A DNA stretch of 63,258 bases from VRUE01 sp033856195 (GCA_033856195.1 JAWVFL010000062.1:1-63258); one strand, 5' to 3'; shown: positions 1 to 9,268, counted from the stretch's first letter. Notes: generated from the letters alone by a model not told the origin. Program-made: numbers and translations.

Positions 1-1
1 A

Positions 2-124
2 GAAGGAGTTGTGTTCTTTAGTTCATACGGCGCTAACGGAGCGTATATCCCAGGCCCCTTCGTTCCGGAAGGTACTCAAACGAACAACTGGGGGACCTGG
101 GCGGTCACGGCGCCACTGGAGTAG
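2..124 (+). CDS. C-terminal end of an upstream protein (partial)
   Basis: An open frame runs in from the left edge and ends at TAG 122-124. The last 40 residues are rich in Gly, Asn, Trp and aromatic residues (it ends ...WGTWAVTAPLE), which suits the last beta strands of an exported beta-rich protein. A perfect-looking terminator hairpin starts 9 nt after the stop. The family cannot be named from so short a piece. The following genes are large exported proteins, so this one may belong to the same surface cluster (inference). Confidence 0.6.
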   Translation, partial: EGVVFFSSYGANGAYIPGPFVPEGTQTNNWGTWAVTAPLE

Positions 125-133
125 CAAGTTTGC

Positions 134-172
134 GGAACTGGGATCTGCCCAAGCGCGGCAGGTCCCAGTTCC
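134..172 (+). terminator. Hairpin terminator after the partial gene
   Basis: Arms 134-149 (GGAACTGGGATCTGCC) and 157-172 (GGCAGGTCCCAGTTCC) pair over 16 bp with a single T/G wobble and a 7-nt loop. There is no T tract, as is common for high-GC actinobacterial terminators. It lies between the stop at 124 and the start at 223. Confidence 0.7.
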
Positions 173-222
173 CACAGAGACGCGCATATCTCATAGAGGA
201 ACAGAGGCGGAGGGACAGAGAC

Positions 223-3200
223 ATGAGCAAATCGCATCCGAATGAACTCAGTGTGAATGTACTCAGCGTCATTCGGGGCTCGGCCCTGGCCGGAGCGTCG
301 ATCGCCGGCGTGATCACGCTGTTGGCGATCATCGCTCTCGCCGCCGCACCGCGGGCCTCTGCTGTCAGCTGGGAAACGGTGAAAACCTTCGCTCCGCTCG
401 TCCCTCAGCTGCCGAATCCGCCTGAATGGCCGGAAGACGTTCAGTTGGGCGGCATCGGCGGCATGGCCATAAATCGGACCGGTGCCGGAGGAGTTGATCC
501 AGGGACCATTTACACCGTCGGTTCCAGTAACACCACACCCTTGCATGCCGCGCGCTACTCAGCGGACGGAGAATTCGAACTTGCATGGACTCCTATAAGC
601 CGCTGTGGTCCCAAAGTGGTCCCGGCTTCTACGTGTCCGACCTTTCCGAGTGGAACCAACGGTGGGATTGACATCGCCGTAAACCAGACGACCGGCAACG
701 TATACGTCTTCAACATCGCCGGCTCGCCCTTTCTCATACGCGAGTACAAAGCTGATGGAACCGGACCCATCGCTCAATTCGGCGAATTCGACCCAAACGG
801 CACCGTCACGACCAGCCCGGACAAGGTGCACGGGTCCCCACTGAACGAAAACATCGCCGTCGATGACTCCGGGACAGTGTACGTATTCGATGAAGCTACG
901 CTCACAAACCTGTTCCATCGCGTGATGGTGTTTAAACCCCAGACGCCGGGAGACTACGAACACTACGTCTACGCCGGGAAAAGCAGTGACATCGCCGCCG
1001 GATTCCTGCCGAGCAACCCGCCATTTCGACCGACGGTGGATGACAGCGGAGATGTGTACGTATCAGGGGAAGCGTATGTCGAAAAGTACGATCCTGCGCA
1101 GCCTTCCATCTCGATTTGCAGCTTCAAACTGCCGACTGGCGGGATTAAGGCGGCGGCGGTCGATCCCATGAGCGGAAGGGTCTTTTTCTTCACGAACAAA
1201 GACGCCAAGATCCATCAACTCAACCCCTGCAATGCGGAAGGGAAATTCGTCGAGGACAAAACGGCAAATCCCCCCTTCAGCGTTGTTCCGCAAAGGGGCA
1301 ACATCGAAGCGCTGGCATTCAACCCCACCCGGCAGTTCTCCCCAGACGGTGCGCCAGGAGTCCTTTACGCCGGAACCCCCACCAATTGCCCAGGAATCGG
1401 GGCCTGCCCGCCGGAGGCCGAAGGCCAGAGCGCCCTCGGTTACATGTTCGCTCCGGCGGTGAGCCACCTTCCGGTAGTCGAAGCGCAGTCCGTCACCCAG
1501 GTCGGCCCGATCAGCGCGACCCTGAACGCAAAGATCAACCCCAAAGGCTCGCAGACGAGCTACGTGTTCCAGTACCTCACCGCCGCGGCCTACGAGGCAA
1601 ACGAACCGGCCGAACGCTTCGCCGGGGCGAGCGAAGCGCCGTTGGGGGGAGCGCCGCTGGGGAGCGGTCAGGTGGGCCTGAGCGCCGCGGTCACGCTCTC
1701 GAAACTCTCCCCGGGAACCGAATATCGCTACCGCGTGGTGGCGACCAATGCAGAAGGAAGCACTCAGGGCTCAGCCGAAGCCTTCCGCACCTTCGCCCTG
1801 GAAGCGCCAGGGCTCCCGAACGGACGCGCCTGGGAGCTCGTCTCGCCGGTGCAGAAGAACGGCGGCGAGGTGCTCCCCGCCGCCCCCAACACCGCCAGCT
1901 GCGGTGGCGAGTGCAAGCCCGGCCTGGCGGCCCCTCGCTTCCCGACGCAGGTCACGGCCAGTGGGGACGGGATCGCCTACCAGGGCTCCCCCTTCACCCT
2001 CAACGACGGGCCCGCCGAATTCGACGAGTATGTCTCCACCCGAGGCTCCAACAGTTGGCAGACGCGCTCGCTCGGCCCGCCGCTCGGCGATAACCCACTC
2101 TTCGAAGCCTTCGCGCTCACTCCCGACCTCGGTTCGGCGCTCCTCTACGCGAGGAACCCGGCCTTGACCCCCGAAGCGCCGGCCGGATATCGCAACGTGT
2201 TCGCCCAGCCGGGAAGCGATCGCTTCGACCTCGACCCACTGCTGAAGACGGCGCCGCTCAACCGGGCCCCCGATGGTGCGGAAGGGTTTGCGCTCAACTA
2301 CGTCGGCGCCACCGCCGACTTCTCGCGGGTCTTCTTCGAAGCTAACGATGCGCTGACCGGGGAAACCCCCTTTGCGCCGGCTGCGCTCGACGGCGGGTCG
2401 AAAAAGAACAACCTCTACGAATGGAGTGACGGAGAGCTTCACCTCCTAAACGTGCAGCCCGGAAACGCGGAAACAACCCCCGGTGCCGCCTTCGGCTCCG
2501 GCCTTCAGCTCTCGCCCACGTCTCTGGAACGCGCCGACTACTCCAACGCGATCTCCACCGACGGCTCGCGCGTCTTCTGGAGCTCCGAATCAGGCCAGGT
2601 CTACGTCAGGGTGGACGGCGAAACCACGCGCGAAATCCCCGATCCCGGCAAATTCCTCACCGCCTCGCAGGATGGCTCGAAGGTGCTGCTCTCAAACGGG
2701 CACCTCTACGACCTCGAAACGGAAACCACCACCGACCTCACTCAAGGGCAGGGCGGCTTTCTCGGGATCACGGGCCAAGGCGATGACCTCTCCCACGTCT
2801 ACCTCGTCGACACGAAAGTCCTCACCGGTGAAGAGGAAAACGAGGAGGGCGCCAAAGCCAAAGACGGCGAGCCGAACCTCTATGCCTGGAGCGAAGGTGG
2901 GCTTGCCTATGTGGCGACGCTCTCGCCTCAAGACAACACCACCGCCGGTATCACCACCTGGGAAGCTGCGCCGGTCGTGCGCACCGCCGAGGCCAGCCCC
3001 GATGGGCGCTGGCTCGCCTTCAACTCGCTAGCCGAGCTGACCGGCGTCGACACCATCGGCGCCTGCGAATACGCCGCGACCATCCTGGAATACGTCGGCT
3101 CGGTGCCCTGCGCGGAGGTCTTCCTCTATGACTCCGAGAGCGGCGAGCTGAGCTGCCCCTCCTGCAACCCGGTTGGCGAACACCCGCACGGCGACTCCTT

Positions 3201-3783
3201 CCTGCGGATCGCCCAAAACGCGAAGGGCCACCTGGAGCAGCCGCGCTACCTGACCAATAGCGGCCGCCTCTACTTCGACAGCCGCGACTCGCTCGTCCTC
3301 CACGACACCAACGGCAAGGTCGAAGACGTCTACCAGTACGAGCCCAAGGGCGTGGGCGGCTGCAGCAAGGAAGGCGGCTGCGTCTCTTTGATCTCGGCCG
3401 GCCACGAAGCGATCGACTCCAACTTCCTGGCGATGGACGAAAGCGGGAGGAACGTCTTTTTCACCACCAGAGACCAGCTGTCCCTCAAGGATAAAGACGA
3501 CCTGATCGACCTCTACGTCGCCCGCGAAGGTGGCGGCATCCCAAGCGAAACAGAAACCGCCAGAGGCGAATGCCAGGGCGAAGCCTGCCAGCCGCTGTTC
3601 TCACCGCCCAACGATCCGACGCCCGGCTCGAGCAGCTTCGAAGGTGCCGGCAACGTCGATGAAAAGAAAGCGGCGAAGAAACACAAGAAGAAGAAGAAAA
3701 AGCACGCCAAGCACAAGCACGCGAAGAAGCACAAGCGCGCTCATGGGCGAGCCGCCAAGCACAACCGCGGAGGTGCCAAGTGA
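223..3783 (+). CDS. Large secreted beta-propeller/fibronectin-like protein
   Basis: Predicted exported protein of 1186 aa. The ATG at 223 is chosen over an upstream in-frame ATG at 130 because it follows a purine-rich GAGGCGGAGGGA, and because the 130 start would lie within the terminator hairpin region. Residues ~20-50 form a hydrophobic membrane/signal segment ending near AAPRASA. The first ~400 residues carry repeated strand motifs with DDSG/VYV signatures like NHL or SMP-30 propeller blades. Residues ~420-530 look like a fibronectin-III-type domain (PGTEYRYRVVATNAEG). The rest resembles TolB/WD40-type blades (SPDGRWLAF). The C-terminus is an extreme Lys/His tail (KKHKKKKKKHAKHKHAKKHK), perhaps for wall or polyanion binding. 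Glu is written mostly as GAA, unlike most other genes here. The GTGA overlap couples it to the next gene. Function unknown. Confidence 0.8.
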   Translation: MSKSHPNELSVNVLSVIRGSALAGASIAGVITLLAIIALAAAPRASAVSWETVKTFAPLVPQLPNPPEWPEDVQLGGIGGMAINRTGAGGVDPGTIYTVGSSNTTPLHAARYSADGEFELAWTPISRCGPKVVPASTCPTFPSGTNGGIDIAVNQTTGNVYVFNIAGSPFLIREYKADGTGPIAQFGEFDPNGTVTTSPDKVHGSPLNENIAVDDSGTVYVFDEATLTNLFHRVMVFKPQTPGDYEHYVYAGKSSDIAAGFLPSNPPFRPTVDDSGDVYVSGEAYVEKYDPAQPSISICSFKLPTGGIKAAAVDPMSGRVFFFTNKDAKIHQLNPCNAEGKFVEDKTANPPFSVVPQRGNIEALAFNPTRQFSPDGAPGVLYAGTPTNCPGIGACPPEAEGQSALGYMFAPAVSHLPVVEAQSVTQVGPISATLNAKINPKGSQTSYVFQYLTAAAYEANEPAERFAGASEAPLGGAPLGSGQVGLSAAVTLSKLSPGTEYRYRVVATNAEGSTQGSAEAFRTFALEAPGLPNGRAWELVSPVQKNGGEVLPAAPNTASCGGECKPGLAAPRFPTQVTASGDGIAYQGSPFTLNDGPAEFDEYVSTRGSNSWQTRSLGPPLGDNPLFEAFALTPDLGSALLYARNPALTPEAPAGYRNVFAQPGSDRFDLDPLLKTAPLNRAPDGAEGFALNYVGATADFSRVFFEANDALTGETPFAPAALDGGSKKNNLYEWSDGELHLLNVQPGNAETTPGAAFGSGLQLSPTSLERADYSNAISTDGSRVFWSSESGQVYVRVDGETTREIPDPGKFLTASQDGSKVLLSNGHLYDLETETTTDLTQGQGGFLGITGQGDDLSHVYLVDTKVLTGEEENEEGAKAKDGEPNLYAWSEGGLAYVATLSPQDNTTAGITTWEAAPVVRTAEASPDGRWLAFNSLAELTGVDTIGACEYAATILEYVGSVPCAEVFLYDSESGELSCPSCNPVGEHPHGDSFLRIAQNAKGHLEQPRYLTNSGRLYFDSRDSLVLHDTNGKVEDVYQYEPKGVGGCSKEGGCVSLISAGHEAIDSNFLAMDESGRNVFFTTRDQLSLKDKDDLIDLYVAREGGGIPSETETARGECQGEACQPLFSPPNDPTPGSSSFEGAGNVDEKKAAKKHKKKKKKHAKHKHAKKHKRAHGRAAKHNRGGAK

Positions 3784-6590
3784 GGACCCCAAGGACAGTG
3801 ATCGCCCTCGCGGCTCTCGCCGTCTCCCTGATCGTCCCGGCGGCAGCCCAAGCCGACTTCGGCTTCTCCCCCGGCTCGGTCGAAGTCGCGGCGCTGGATT
3901 CCAACGGCGGGGTCGAGACACAGGCCGGCTCGCACCCGGGCTCCTTCGCCGTCAGCTTCGACCTCAACACCGAAGCCGATGGCAGCAGTCAAGGCGGCGA
4001 GATGCGCGACGTGATCGCCGAGCTGCCGCCGGGCTTCACCGGCAACCCGCAGGCGATCCCGCGCTGCACCCGCCAGCAGTTCGAGGGCCCGAGCCCCCAT
4101 TGTCCGGGCGAGACCCAGGTCGGCGTGCTGCGCGCCGTCGCCCCCGGCGCTGGGGGCGAAACGGTCAACCCGATCTACAACATCACGCCGCCGCCGGGGG
4201 TGGCGACGCAGCTCGGCTTCGCCCTCTTCAATTTCGTGCCGCTGCAATACGCCTCGGTGCAGCCTGAGCGCGGCTACGGCCTCATCGTCGCCGCCCCCAA
4301 CATCCCGCTGGAGATCACCTCGGTGACCGAGACGATCTGGGGCACTCCCGGGGACAAAAGCCACGACTCCGAACGCCTCTGCGCCGACACCCCCCAAGGC
4401 ACCATCGGCTGCTCGGTTCCCGGCGCCCACCCGCCCTACCTGACGATGCCGGCGAATTGCGGGGAAGCGATGACGACGGTCAAGGTCTCCTCCAAGAGTG
4501 GTCCGGGCCATTACGTGGAGGAAACGGCCCCCTTCAGTGACGCGGTCGGCGATCCTTCGCCGCTGACCGGCTGCGATTCGGTTCCCTTCTCACCGAAGAT
4601 CGCCTCTCAGCCCACCACGAAGCTGGCCGAGAACCCGAGCGGCCTCGACTTCGAGCTGAAGCTGCCCAACCAGGGGTTGCTGGGAGCGGGAGCGATCGTC
4701 GAAACCGAGCCAAGGAAGGCAGTGGTGACTCTCCCCGAGGGCGTTACCGTCAACCCCTCATTGGCGGAAGGCGTCGCCACCTGCTCGGAGGCCCAGTACG
4801 CGACCGAGAGGATCGACAGCCCAGCCGGAGCGGGCTGCCCGGAAGCATCGAAGCTGGGCTCGGTCCACGTGCTCAGCCCGCTCTTGGAAGAACCGGTGGA
4901 AGGCTCGGTCTACCTGGCGACACCGTACGAGAACCGCTTCGGCACCTTGGCGGCGATGTATATGGTTGCCAGAGCGCCGGAACGAGGCATCCTGGTCAAG
5001 CAGGCGGGCAAGATCGAGTTCGATCCATCCAGCGGCCGGATCACCACCACCTTCGACGACCTGCCGCCGCTGCCCTTCTCCTCCTTCAAGCTGCACTTCC
5101 GCGAAGGAGCCAGAGCGCCGCTTTCGACGCCGCAGGCCTGCGGGGAATACCAGACGATCGCCCGCTTCACCCCGCACTCGGCCAAAGACGACTCCGAAGC
5201 GATCACGACGACGGGGAGCTTTCAGATCGACCACGGCGCCGACGGCGGCGCCTGTCCCTCGGGCGGCCTGCCGCCTTTCCGCCCGGGCCTGATCGCCGGA
5301 AGCATCAACAACGCCGCGGGACGTTTCTCTCCCTTCAACGTGAGGTTGTTCAGAACCGACTCCGAACAGGAGTTCACCCGCTTCTCGATCAAGCTGCCGC
5401 CGGGAGTGGTCGGCAAGCTGGCGGGGATCCCCTTCTGCCCCGACGCGGCGATCGCGGCGGCGAAGGCGAGGACCGGGATCCACGGCGGTGAAGAAGAGCT
5501 CAACTCGCCCTCCTGTCCGAAGGCATCCGAGATCGGTCGCTCCCTGGCCGGAGCGGGAGTGGGCCAGGTATTGGCCTACGTCCCCGGCAAGCTGTATTTG
5601 GCCGGCCCCTACCACGGCTCTGCCATAAGCCTGGTCGCGATCACCGCCGCCATGGCGGGCCCCTTCGATCTCGGCACGGTGGTGATCAGACAAGCCTTCA
5701 AAATCGACCCCGAAACAGGCGAAGTCTTCATCGACGCAACGGGCTCGGACCCGATCCCCCACATCATCAAGGGAGTAACGGTGCACGCCAGGGACATCAG
5801 GGCTTATACCGACCGGCCGAACTTCGTCTTGAACCCCTCCAGCTGCAAGAGGACCTCGACCGCGAGCACTCTCTTGGGAAGCGGTCTTGACTTCAGCTCC
5901 GAAGCAGACGACAGGCCCGTAACGGTCTCCACTCCCTTCCAAGCCGCGGATTGCGCTGCCCTTCCCTTCAAGCCTCGCCTCTCCCTGAAGCTGAAGGGCG
6001 GCACCAGACGCGGCTCCCATCCGGCCCTGAAGGCGGTGCTGCGAATGAACGGGATCGGCGAAGCGGGGATCAGAAGGACCCGGGTCACCCTGCCCAAGTC
6101 GGAGTTCATCGAGAACGCCCACTTCAACACGATCTGCACCCGGGTCGTCTTCAAGCAGGGCGTCCATCCGGGGGAAAAGTGCCCAAGTGGATCGATCTAC
6201 GGCAAAGCCGTGGTCACCACGCCGCTGCTGGATGAACCCTTGACCGGGCCGGTCTTCCTCAGATCCTCCGAGCACCAATTGCCAGATGTCGTCGCGGCGA
6301 TCCACAACGGCGAGATCGACGTCACCCTGGTGGGGAGGGTCGACTCGGTCAAAGGAAGGCTCCGAAACACCTTCGAAGCGACTCCCGACGCCCCGGTGGG
6401 AAGCGCGGTGATCAGCCTCTTCGGCGGCAAGAAGGGCCTCTTCGTCAACTCCACCAATCTCTGCAAAGGCACCCACAAGGCAGAAGCCTCCTTCACCGGC
6501 CACAACGGCAAGCAGTGGGACAAGAAGCCAGAGCTGGTGGCCACGGGCTGCAAGGGCAAAGCGGCCAAGCGCCACAAGCGCAAGGGCTAG
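3780..6590 (+). CDS. Large secreted repeat protein
   Basis: Exported protein of 936 aa starting at GTG 3780, which overlaps the previous stop in GTGA, so the two are translationally coupled. Residues 1-25 form a signal peptide (VIALAALAVSLIVPAAAQA). The body consists of about four diverged modules of ~200 residues. Each has a Cys-containing block (for example IPRCTRQQF then HCPGETQVG; CSEAQYA then GCPEASKLG; FCPDAAIA then SCPKASEIG; CTRVVF then KCPSGSIYG) followed by a hydrophobic strand-rich segment. The paired cysteines probably form disulfides outside the cell. The C-terminus is basic (KAAKRHKRKG), like that of its upstream neighbour. No catalytic motif is seen. Likely a surface structural or adhesive protein; function inferred only from export and repeats. 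Confidence 0.8.
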   Translation: MRTPRTVIALAALAVSLIVPAAAQADFGFSPGSVEVAALDSNGGVETQAGSHPGSFAVSFDLNTEADGSSQGGEMRDVIAELPPGFTGNPQAIPRCTRQQFEGPSPHCPGETQVGVLRAVAPGAGGETVNPIYNITPPPGVATQLGFALFNFVPLQYASVQPERGYGLIVAAPNIPLEITSVTETIWGTPGDKSHDSERLCADTPQGTIGCSVPGAHPPYLTMPANCGEAMTTVKVSSKSGPGHYVEETAPFSDAVGDPSPLTGCDSVPFSPKIASQPTTKLAENPSGLDFELKLPNQGLLGAGAIVETEPRKAVVTLPEGVTVNPSLAEGVATCSEAQYATERIDSPAGAGCPEASKLGSVHVLSPLLEEPVEGSVYLATPYENRFGTLAAMYMVARAPERGILVKQAGKIEFDPSSGRITTTFDDLPPLPFSSFKLHFREGARAPLSTPQACGEYQTIARFTPHSAKDDSEAITTTGSFQIDHGADGGACPSGGLPPFRPGLIAGSINNAAGRFSPFNVRLFRTDSEQEFTRFSIKLPPGVVGKLAGIPFCPDAAIAAAKARTGIHGGEEELNSPSCPKASEIGRSLAGAGVGQVLAYVPGKLYLAGPYHGSAISLVAITAAMAGPFDLGTVVIRQAFKIDPETGEVFIDATGSDPIPHIIKGVTVHARDIRAYTDRPNFVLNPSSCKRTSTASTLLGSGLDFSSEADDRPVTVSTPFQAADCAALPFKPRLSLKLKGGTRRGSHPALKAVLRMNGIGEAGIRRTRVTLPKSEFIENAHFNTICTRVVFKQGVHPGEKCPSGSIYGKAVVTTPLLDEPLTGPVFLRSSEHQLPDVVAAIHNGEIDVTLVGRVDSVKGRLRNTFEATPDAPVGSAVISLFGGKKGLFVNSTNLCKGTHKAEASFTGHNGKQWDKKPELVATGCKGKAAKRHKRKG

Positions 6591-6592
6591 GG

Positions 6593-7372
6593 ATGAGACG
6601 AAGGGCGGCGGCCCTGGCCGGCGCGGTGGCGCTCTTGGCGTGCGCATCCCTCGCGCACGCCAGCGTGATCCAAGAGGGCAACCTCCGCATCACCGTCCTT
6701 AGCCAGATCCTCCCCTACAAGCTGCCCAGACACGGCACCGCTCCCATAGCCGTCTTCGTCGCCGGGCACCTCTCCGCCCCCCACGGCGGCATCCCCGCCC
6801 AGCTGCAGGAGATGACCGTGGAGGTAAACAAACACGGCTTGCTGCAAAGCAAGGGACTGCCCGCCTGCCCGCTGGCGCGGATCCAACCGGCTTCGAGCGA
6901 AAGAGCGCTTTCAAGCTGCGGTGATGCCCTGATCGGCTCGGGCCAGTTCTGGGCCCACATCGTCTTGCCCGACCAGGGCGCCTACGGGACCCACGGGCGG
7001 CTTTTGATCTTCAACGGAAGACAGAAGGGAAAGCCGGTGATCTTCACCCACATCTTCACCGCCAACCCCTTCTTCTCCTCATTCGTCATCCCCTTCGCGA
7101 TCTCGAAGATCCGCCACGGCGCCTACGGCACCAAGCTCACCGCCTCCTTGCCCCAGGCCCTGGGGGACTGGGGCTACGTCGATCGGATCAAGCTCACCCT
7201 GAGGCGCAAATACCAATACCGAGGCAAGGAATTGAGCTACTTCAACGCCGGCTGCCCCGCTCCCGAGGGATCAAAGCGCACGGTCTTCCCCTTGGCGCTG
7301 GCTAGCTTTGACTTCGCCGATGGGGCTTCTTTGAGCGCGCGGGTTGAAAAGGCATGTGCGGTGAAGGAGTGA
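6593..7372 (+). CDS. Secreted protein related to its upstream neighbour
   Basis: Exported protein of 259 aa. The ATG at 6593 lies two bases after the preceding stop; the longer frame from 6515 is only overlap with the upstream gene. Residues 1-24 are a classical signal peptide (basic MRRRAAAL, hydrophobic core, ASLAHAS). The mature part has two Cys-containing segments (GLPACPLARIQ, LSSCGDALIGSGQFWA) that resemble the Cys blocks of the protein upstream, so it may be a single-module relative. It is the last gene of a three-gene coupled exported-protein operon. No enzymatic motif is visible. Confidence 0.75.
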   Translation: MRRRAAALAGAVALLACASLAHASVIQEGNLRITVLSQILPYKLPRHGTAPIAVFVAGHLSAPHGGIPAQLQEMTVEVNKHGLLQSKGLPACPLARIQPASSERALSSCGDALIGSGQFWAHIVLPDQGAYGTHGRLLIFNGRQKGKPVIFTHIFTANPFFSSFVIPFAISKIRHGAYGTKLTASLPQALGDWGYVDRIKLTLRRKYQYRGKELSYFNAGCPAPEGSKRTVFPLALASFDFADGASLSARVEKACAVKE

Positions 7373-7415
7373 GGGGAGGAGTAGGCTCTATTCTCATAAA
7401 TACCACGTGCGTATC

Positions 7416-7444
7416 TTGACAAACGCGAACTGACGTGTTTGTAT
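7416..7444 (+). promoter_or_regulatory. Sigma-70-type promoter of the TetR pair
   Basis: TTGACA (7416-7421) and TTGTAT (7439-7444) are separated by exactly 17 bp. Transcription would start near 7451, 27 nt before the ATG at 7478. It is the clearest -35/-10 pair in the window. Confidence 0.75.
7419..7442. promoter_or_regulatory. Probable TetR-type operator inside the promoter spacer
   Basis: ACAAACGCG (7419-7427) and CGTGTTTGT (7434-7442) are inverted half sites, identical at 8 of 9 positions, separated by 6 bp. The palindrome fills the space between -35 and -10, so a bound dimer would block RNA polymerase. Two TetR-family genes start just downstream, so autoregulation is the natural inference. 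Confidence 0.6.
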
Positions 7445-7477
7445 TTCAACTCGTTTCCTATTGAGAACTGAGTCGGT

Positions 7478-8200
7478 ATGCCTGCGGACCAAGAGACCAG
7501 CAGCTCGACCCGCCGCTCGCGCGGGTCGCGGCGCAGGCCGGATCTGCCTGAGCCCAGGGTGGAGAAGATCCCGCCGCGGTCCGGGTTGTCCCGGGCGGAG
7601 GTGTTGGCCAACCAGCGCGCCCGCATCTTCGACGGACTTGCCGCGGCGCTTGCCTATCACGGCTACGAGGACACGAAGATCACCGACATCGTCGAACTGT
7701 CCGGCGTCTCCCGTGCGACCTTCTACGAGCATTTCGAGAGTAAGGAGCTCTGCTTTACCGCGGCCTACGAGGATGGGGCGGAGGGCCTGGTCGCCGCAGT
7801 TGAAGATTCTGTGCCGGACGAGCGCAGCTGGGCAAACCAGCTCTCGGCGGGGCTATGGGCCGGCCTCAGCTTCCTCGCTTCGAACCCCCTCCTCGCCCAT
7901 CTCCTCCTCGTCGAGTCGCTGGCCGCCGCCCGACCCGCTCGGCTCGAGCACGAGCGCTCGCTGGAGCGCCTCGCGGAGGCCCTGCGGCCGCCCTCGAGCG
8001 ACGGCCAGGTAGGGGAATCCGTCAGCGAGGAAACCGCGCGCATGCTCGCTGGCGGCCTCGCCTCCTATCTCTCCGGACGTGTCCTTGCCGGCGAAACCGA
8101 GCGCCTCCCCGAGCTGCACGACCTGATGCTCCAGTACCTGCTCGCTCCCTCGCTGGCGGCATTGCGCACCACGGATGAGCGACGAGCCACCGCGCTTTGA
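7478..8200 (+). CDS. TetR/AcrR-family transcriptional regulator 1
   Basis: A 240-residue DNA-binding repressor. After a basic disordered N-terminus (residues 1-35), residues ~45-95 form the TetR helix-turn-helix: YHGYEDTKITDIVELSGVSR followed by ATFYEHFESKEL, the family signature. The remaining helical domain would bind an unknown ligand and mediate dimerisation. The gene lies behind a good promoter with an embedded palindrome (7419-7442) and overlaps the next TetR gene by 26 bp. The two proteins could form homodimers or heterodimers. No transporter or enzyme target lies immediately beside it, so its regulon cannot be stated. Confidence 0.9.
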   Translation: MPADQETSSSTRRSRGSRRRPDLPEPRVEKIPPRSGLSRAEVLANQRARIFDGLAAALAYHGYEDTKITDIVELSGVSRATFYEHFESKELCFTAAYEDGAEGLVAAVEDSVPDERSWANQLSAGLWAGLSFLASNPLLAHLLLVESLAAARPARLEHERSLERLAEALRPPSSDGQVGESVSEETARMLAGGLASYLSGRVLAGETERLPELHDLMLQYLLAPSLAALRTTDERRATAL

Positions 8201-8867
8201 CCCCGCCGGGCTAGCCGAGCTGCCGGCCGAGCTCGCCCTCGGTCAGCTGCCCCCCGGCCGCCACGGCCTGCCGCGCTCCTTCGTCGCCCGCAACCAGCGC
8301 CTGCGCATCGTCGCGGCGATGCTGCGAATCCTGCCGCGCCACGGTTACGCCGATACCACGATCAGCCACATCACCGAGGAGGCCGGCGTCTCGCGGGCCG
8401 CCTTCTACGGCCAATTTCGCAGTAAGGAAGAGTGCTTCCTGGAGACCTACGATCTCGCCAGCCGCTGGCTCTGTAACTGCCTCGAGCGCGCCGCCGCCTC
8501 GAGCGAGGAGTGGTCCGACCGTGTGCGCGTCGGCGTTGCGGAGATGCTGCGTCTGCTCGCCGCCAACCCCGCTCTTGCCCGTCTCATTGCCATCGACGTC
8601 CTGCAGGCGGGGCGGGCTGCCCGCGAGCGCCAGCAGGCCGGCCTCACCCGCTTCGCGGAGGCGCTTCGTGCGGGGCGGCCGGGCGGGCTCGAGCTGCCCG
8701 TGGAGCTGGAGGAGATGCTGCTCGGTGGCGCCCTCGCGACAGTCGCCCGCTATGTCGACTCCGGTCGCGTCGAGCAACTTCCCGACGCGACCGGCGAGCT
8801 GCTCCAGTATCTGCTGATCCCCTATCTCGGGCCGGAGGAGATCCAGCGCATTGTCCGCGCCGCCTGA
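8175..8867 (+). CDS. TetR/AcrR-family transcriptional regulator 2
   Basis: A 230-residue paralogue of the upstream regulator, starting at ATG 8175 inside the end of that gene (26 bp overlap). The helix-turn-helix is at residues ~35-90 (HGYADTTISHITEEAGVSRA, then AFYGQFRSKEECF). The two proteins also share a common C-terminal pattern (LP..ELLQYLL.P.L), pointing to tandem duplication. It is expected to be co-transcribed with and stoichiometrically linked to the first copy. Ligand and targets are unknown. Confidence 0.9.
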   Translation: MSDEPPRFDPAGLAELPAELALGQLPPGRHGLPRSFVARNQRLRIVAAMLRILPRHGYADTTISHITEEAGVSRAAFYGQFRSKEECFLETYDLASRWLCNCLERAAASSEEWSDRVRVGVAEMLRLLAANPALARLIAIDVLQAGRAARERQQAGLTRFAEALRAGRPGGLELPVELEEMLLGGALATVARYVDSGRVEQLPDATGELLQYLLIPYLGPEEIQRIVRAA

Positions 8868-8944
8868 CCCGATGGTGTCTTCGCTGCTGCACATTCTTGA
8901 CAATGTGCGCACCACGCGTGCAGACAGCTCATTACGGTGCCATC

Positions 8945-9205
8945 ATGGAGGCGATGACCAAGAGCTGGACCGATGAGAGGCTCGAAGAGCGATTCGACCG
9001 GATCGACTGGTAGCACGATCGCTTCGACTCCGACGTGCGCGAGCTGCGTACTGACGTCCGCGAGCTGCGTGCAGAAATGAATGCTCGTTTTGACGCCATG
9101 GAACGTCGATTCGACGCGATGCAGCATTTGATCATCCAGATCGGCGGCGGCATGATCGCGACCGTCCTCGCCGGCTTCCTCGGGATCATCGCGACCCAGC
9201 TCTGA
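8945..9205 (+). pseudogene. Coiled-coil/TM protein gene interrupted by an in-frame TAG
   Basis: From ATG 8945 (or 8954) the frame reads a charged heptad-like segment (WTDERLEERFDRIDW), meets TAG at 9011-9013, and continues in the same frame with more of the same heptads (HDRFDSDVRELRTDVRELRA, MNARFDAMERRFDAMQ) and a C-terminal membrane helix (GGGMIATVLAGFLGIIATQL) to TGA at 9203-9205. The protein would be 86 residues if the TAG were sense. Both halves look like one small membrane-anchored coiled-coil protein, so a nonsense mutation is the simplest reading; a sequencing error or translation of the 3' half from an internal start such as ATG 9077 remain possible. A TACGGT box lies 6 nt before ATG 8945. 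Confidence 0.6.
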
Positions 9206-9220
9206 TCGGCTCCAAGCCTC

Positions 9221-9239
9221 GCTATACTTTTTGAAGTAA
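9221..9239 (+). promoter_or_regulatory. Shared 19-bp box upstream of the rhodanese-ThiF gene
   Basis: GCTATACTTTTTGAAGTAA occurs here and again, identical, at 10774-10792 before cysM. It contains a -10-like TATACT and a small inverted repeat TACTT-TTTG-AAGTA, so it may combine a promoter with an operator. The start codon lies 29 nt downstream and is preceded by TAGGAG. Confidence 0.6.
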
Positions 9240-9268
9240 AGCTGATCGGGATTTAGGAGATTTGCCAG

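Noticed and set aside
4758..6647. Long minus-strand frame of 629 codons opposite the second secreted protein
   Set aside because: It is a high-GC shadow frame: low-complexity Arg/Gly/Val-rich translation, no domain, and the plus-strand gene has a signal peptide and repeats.
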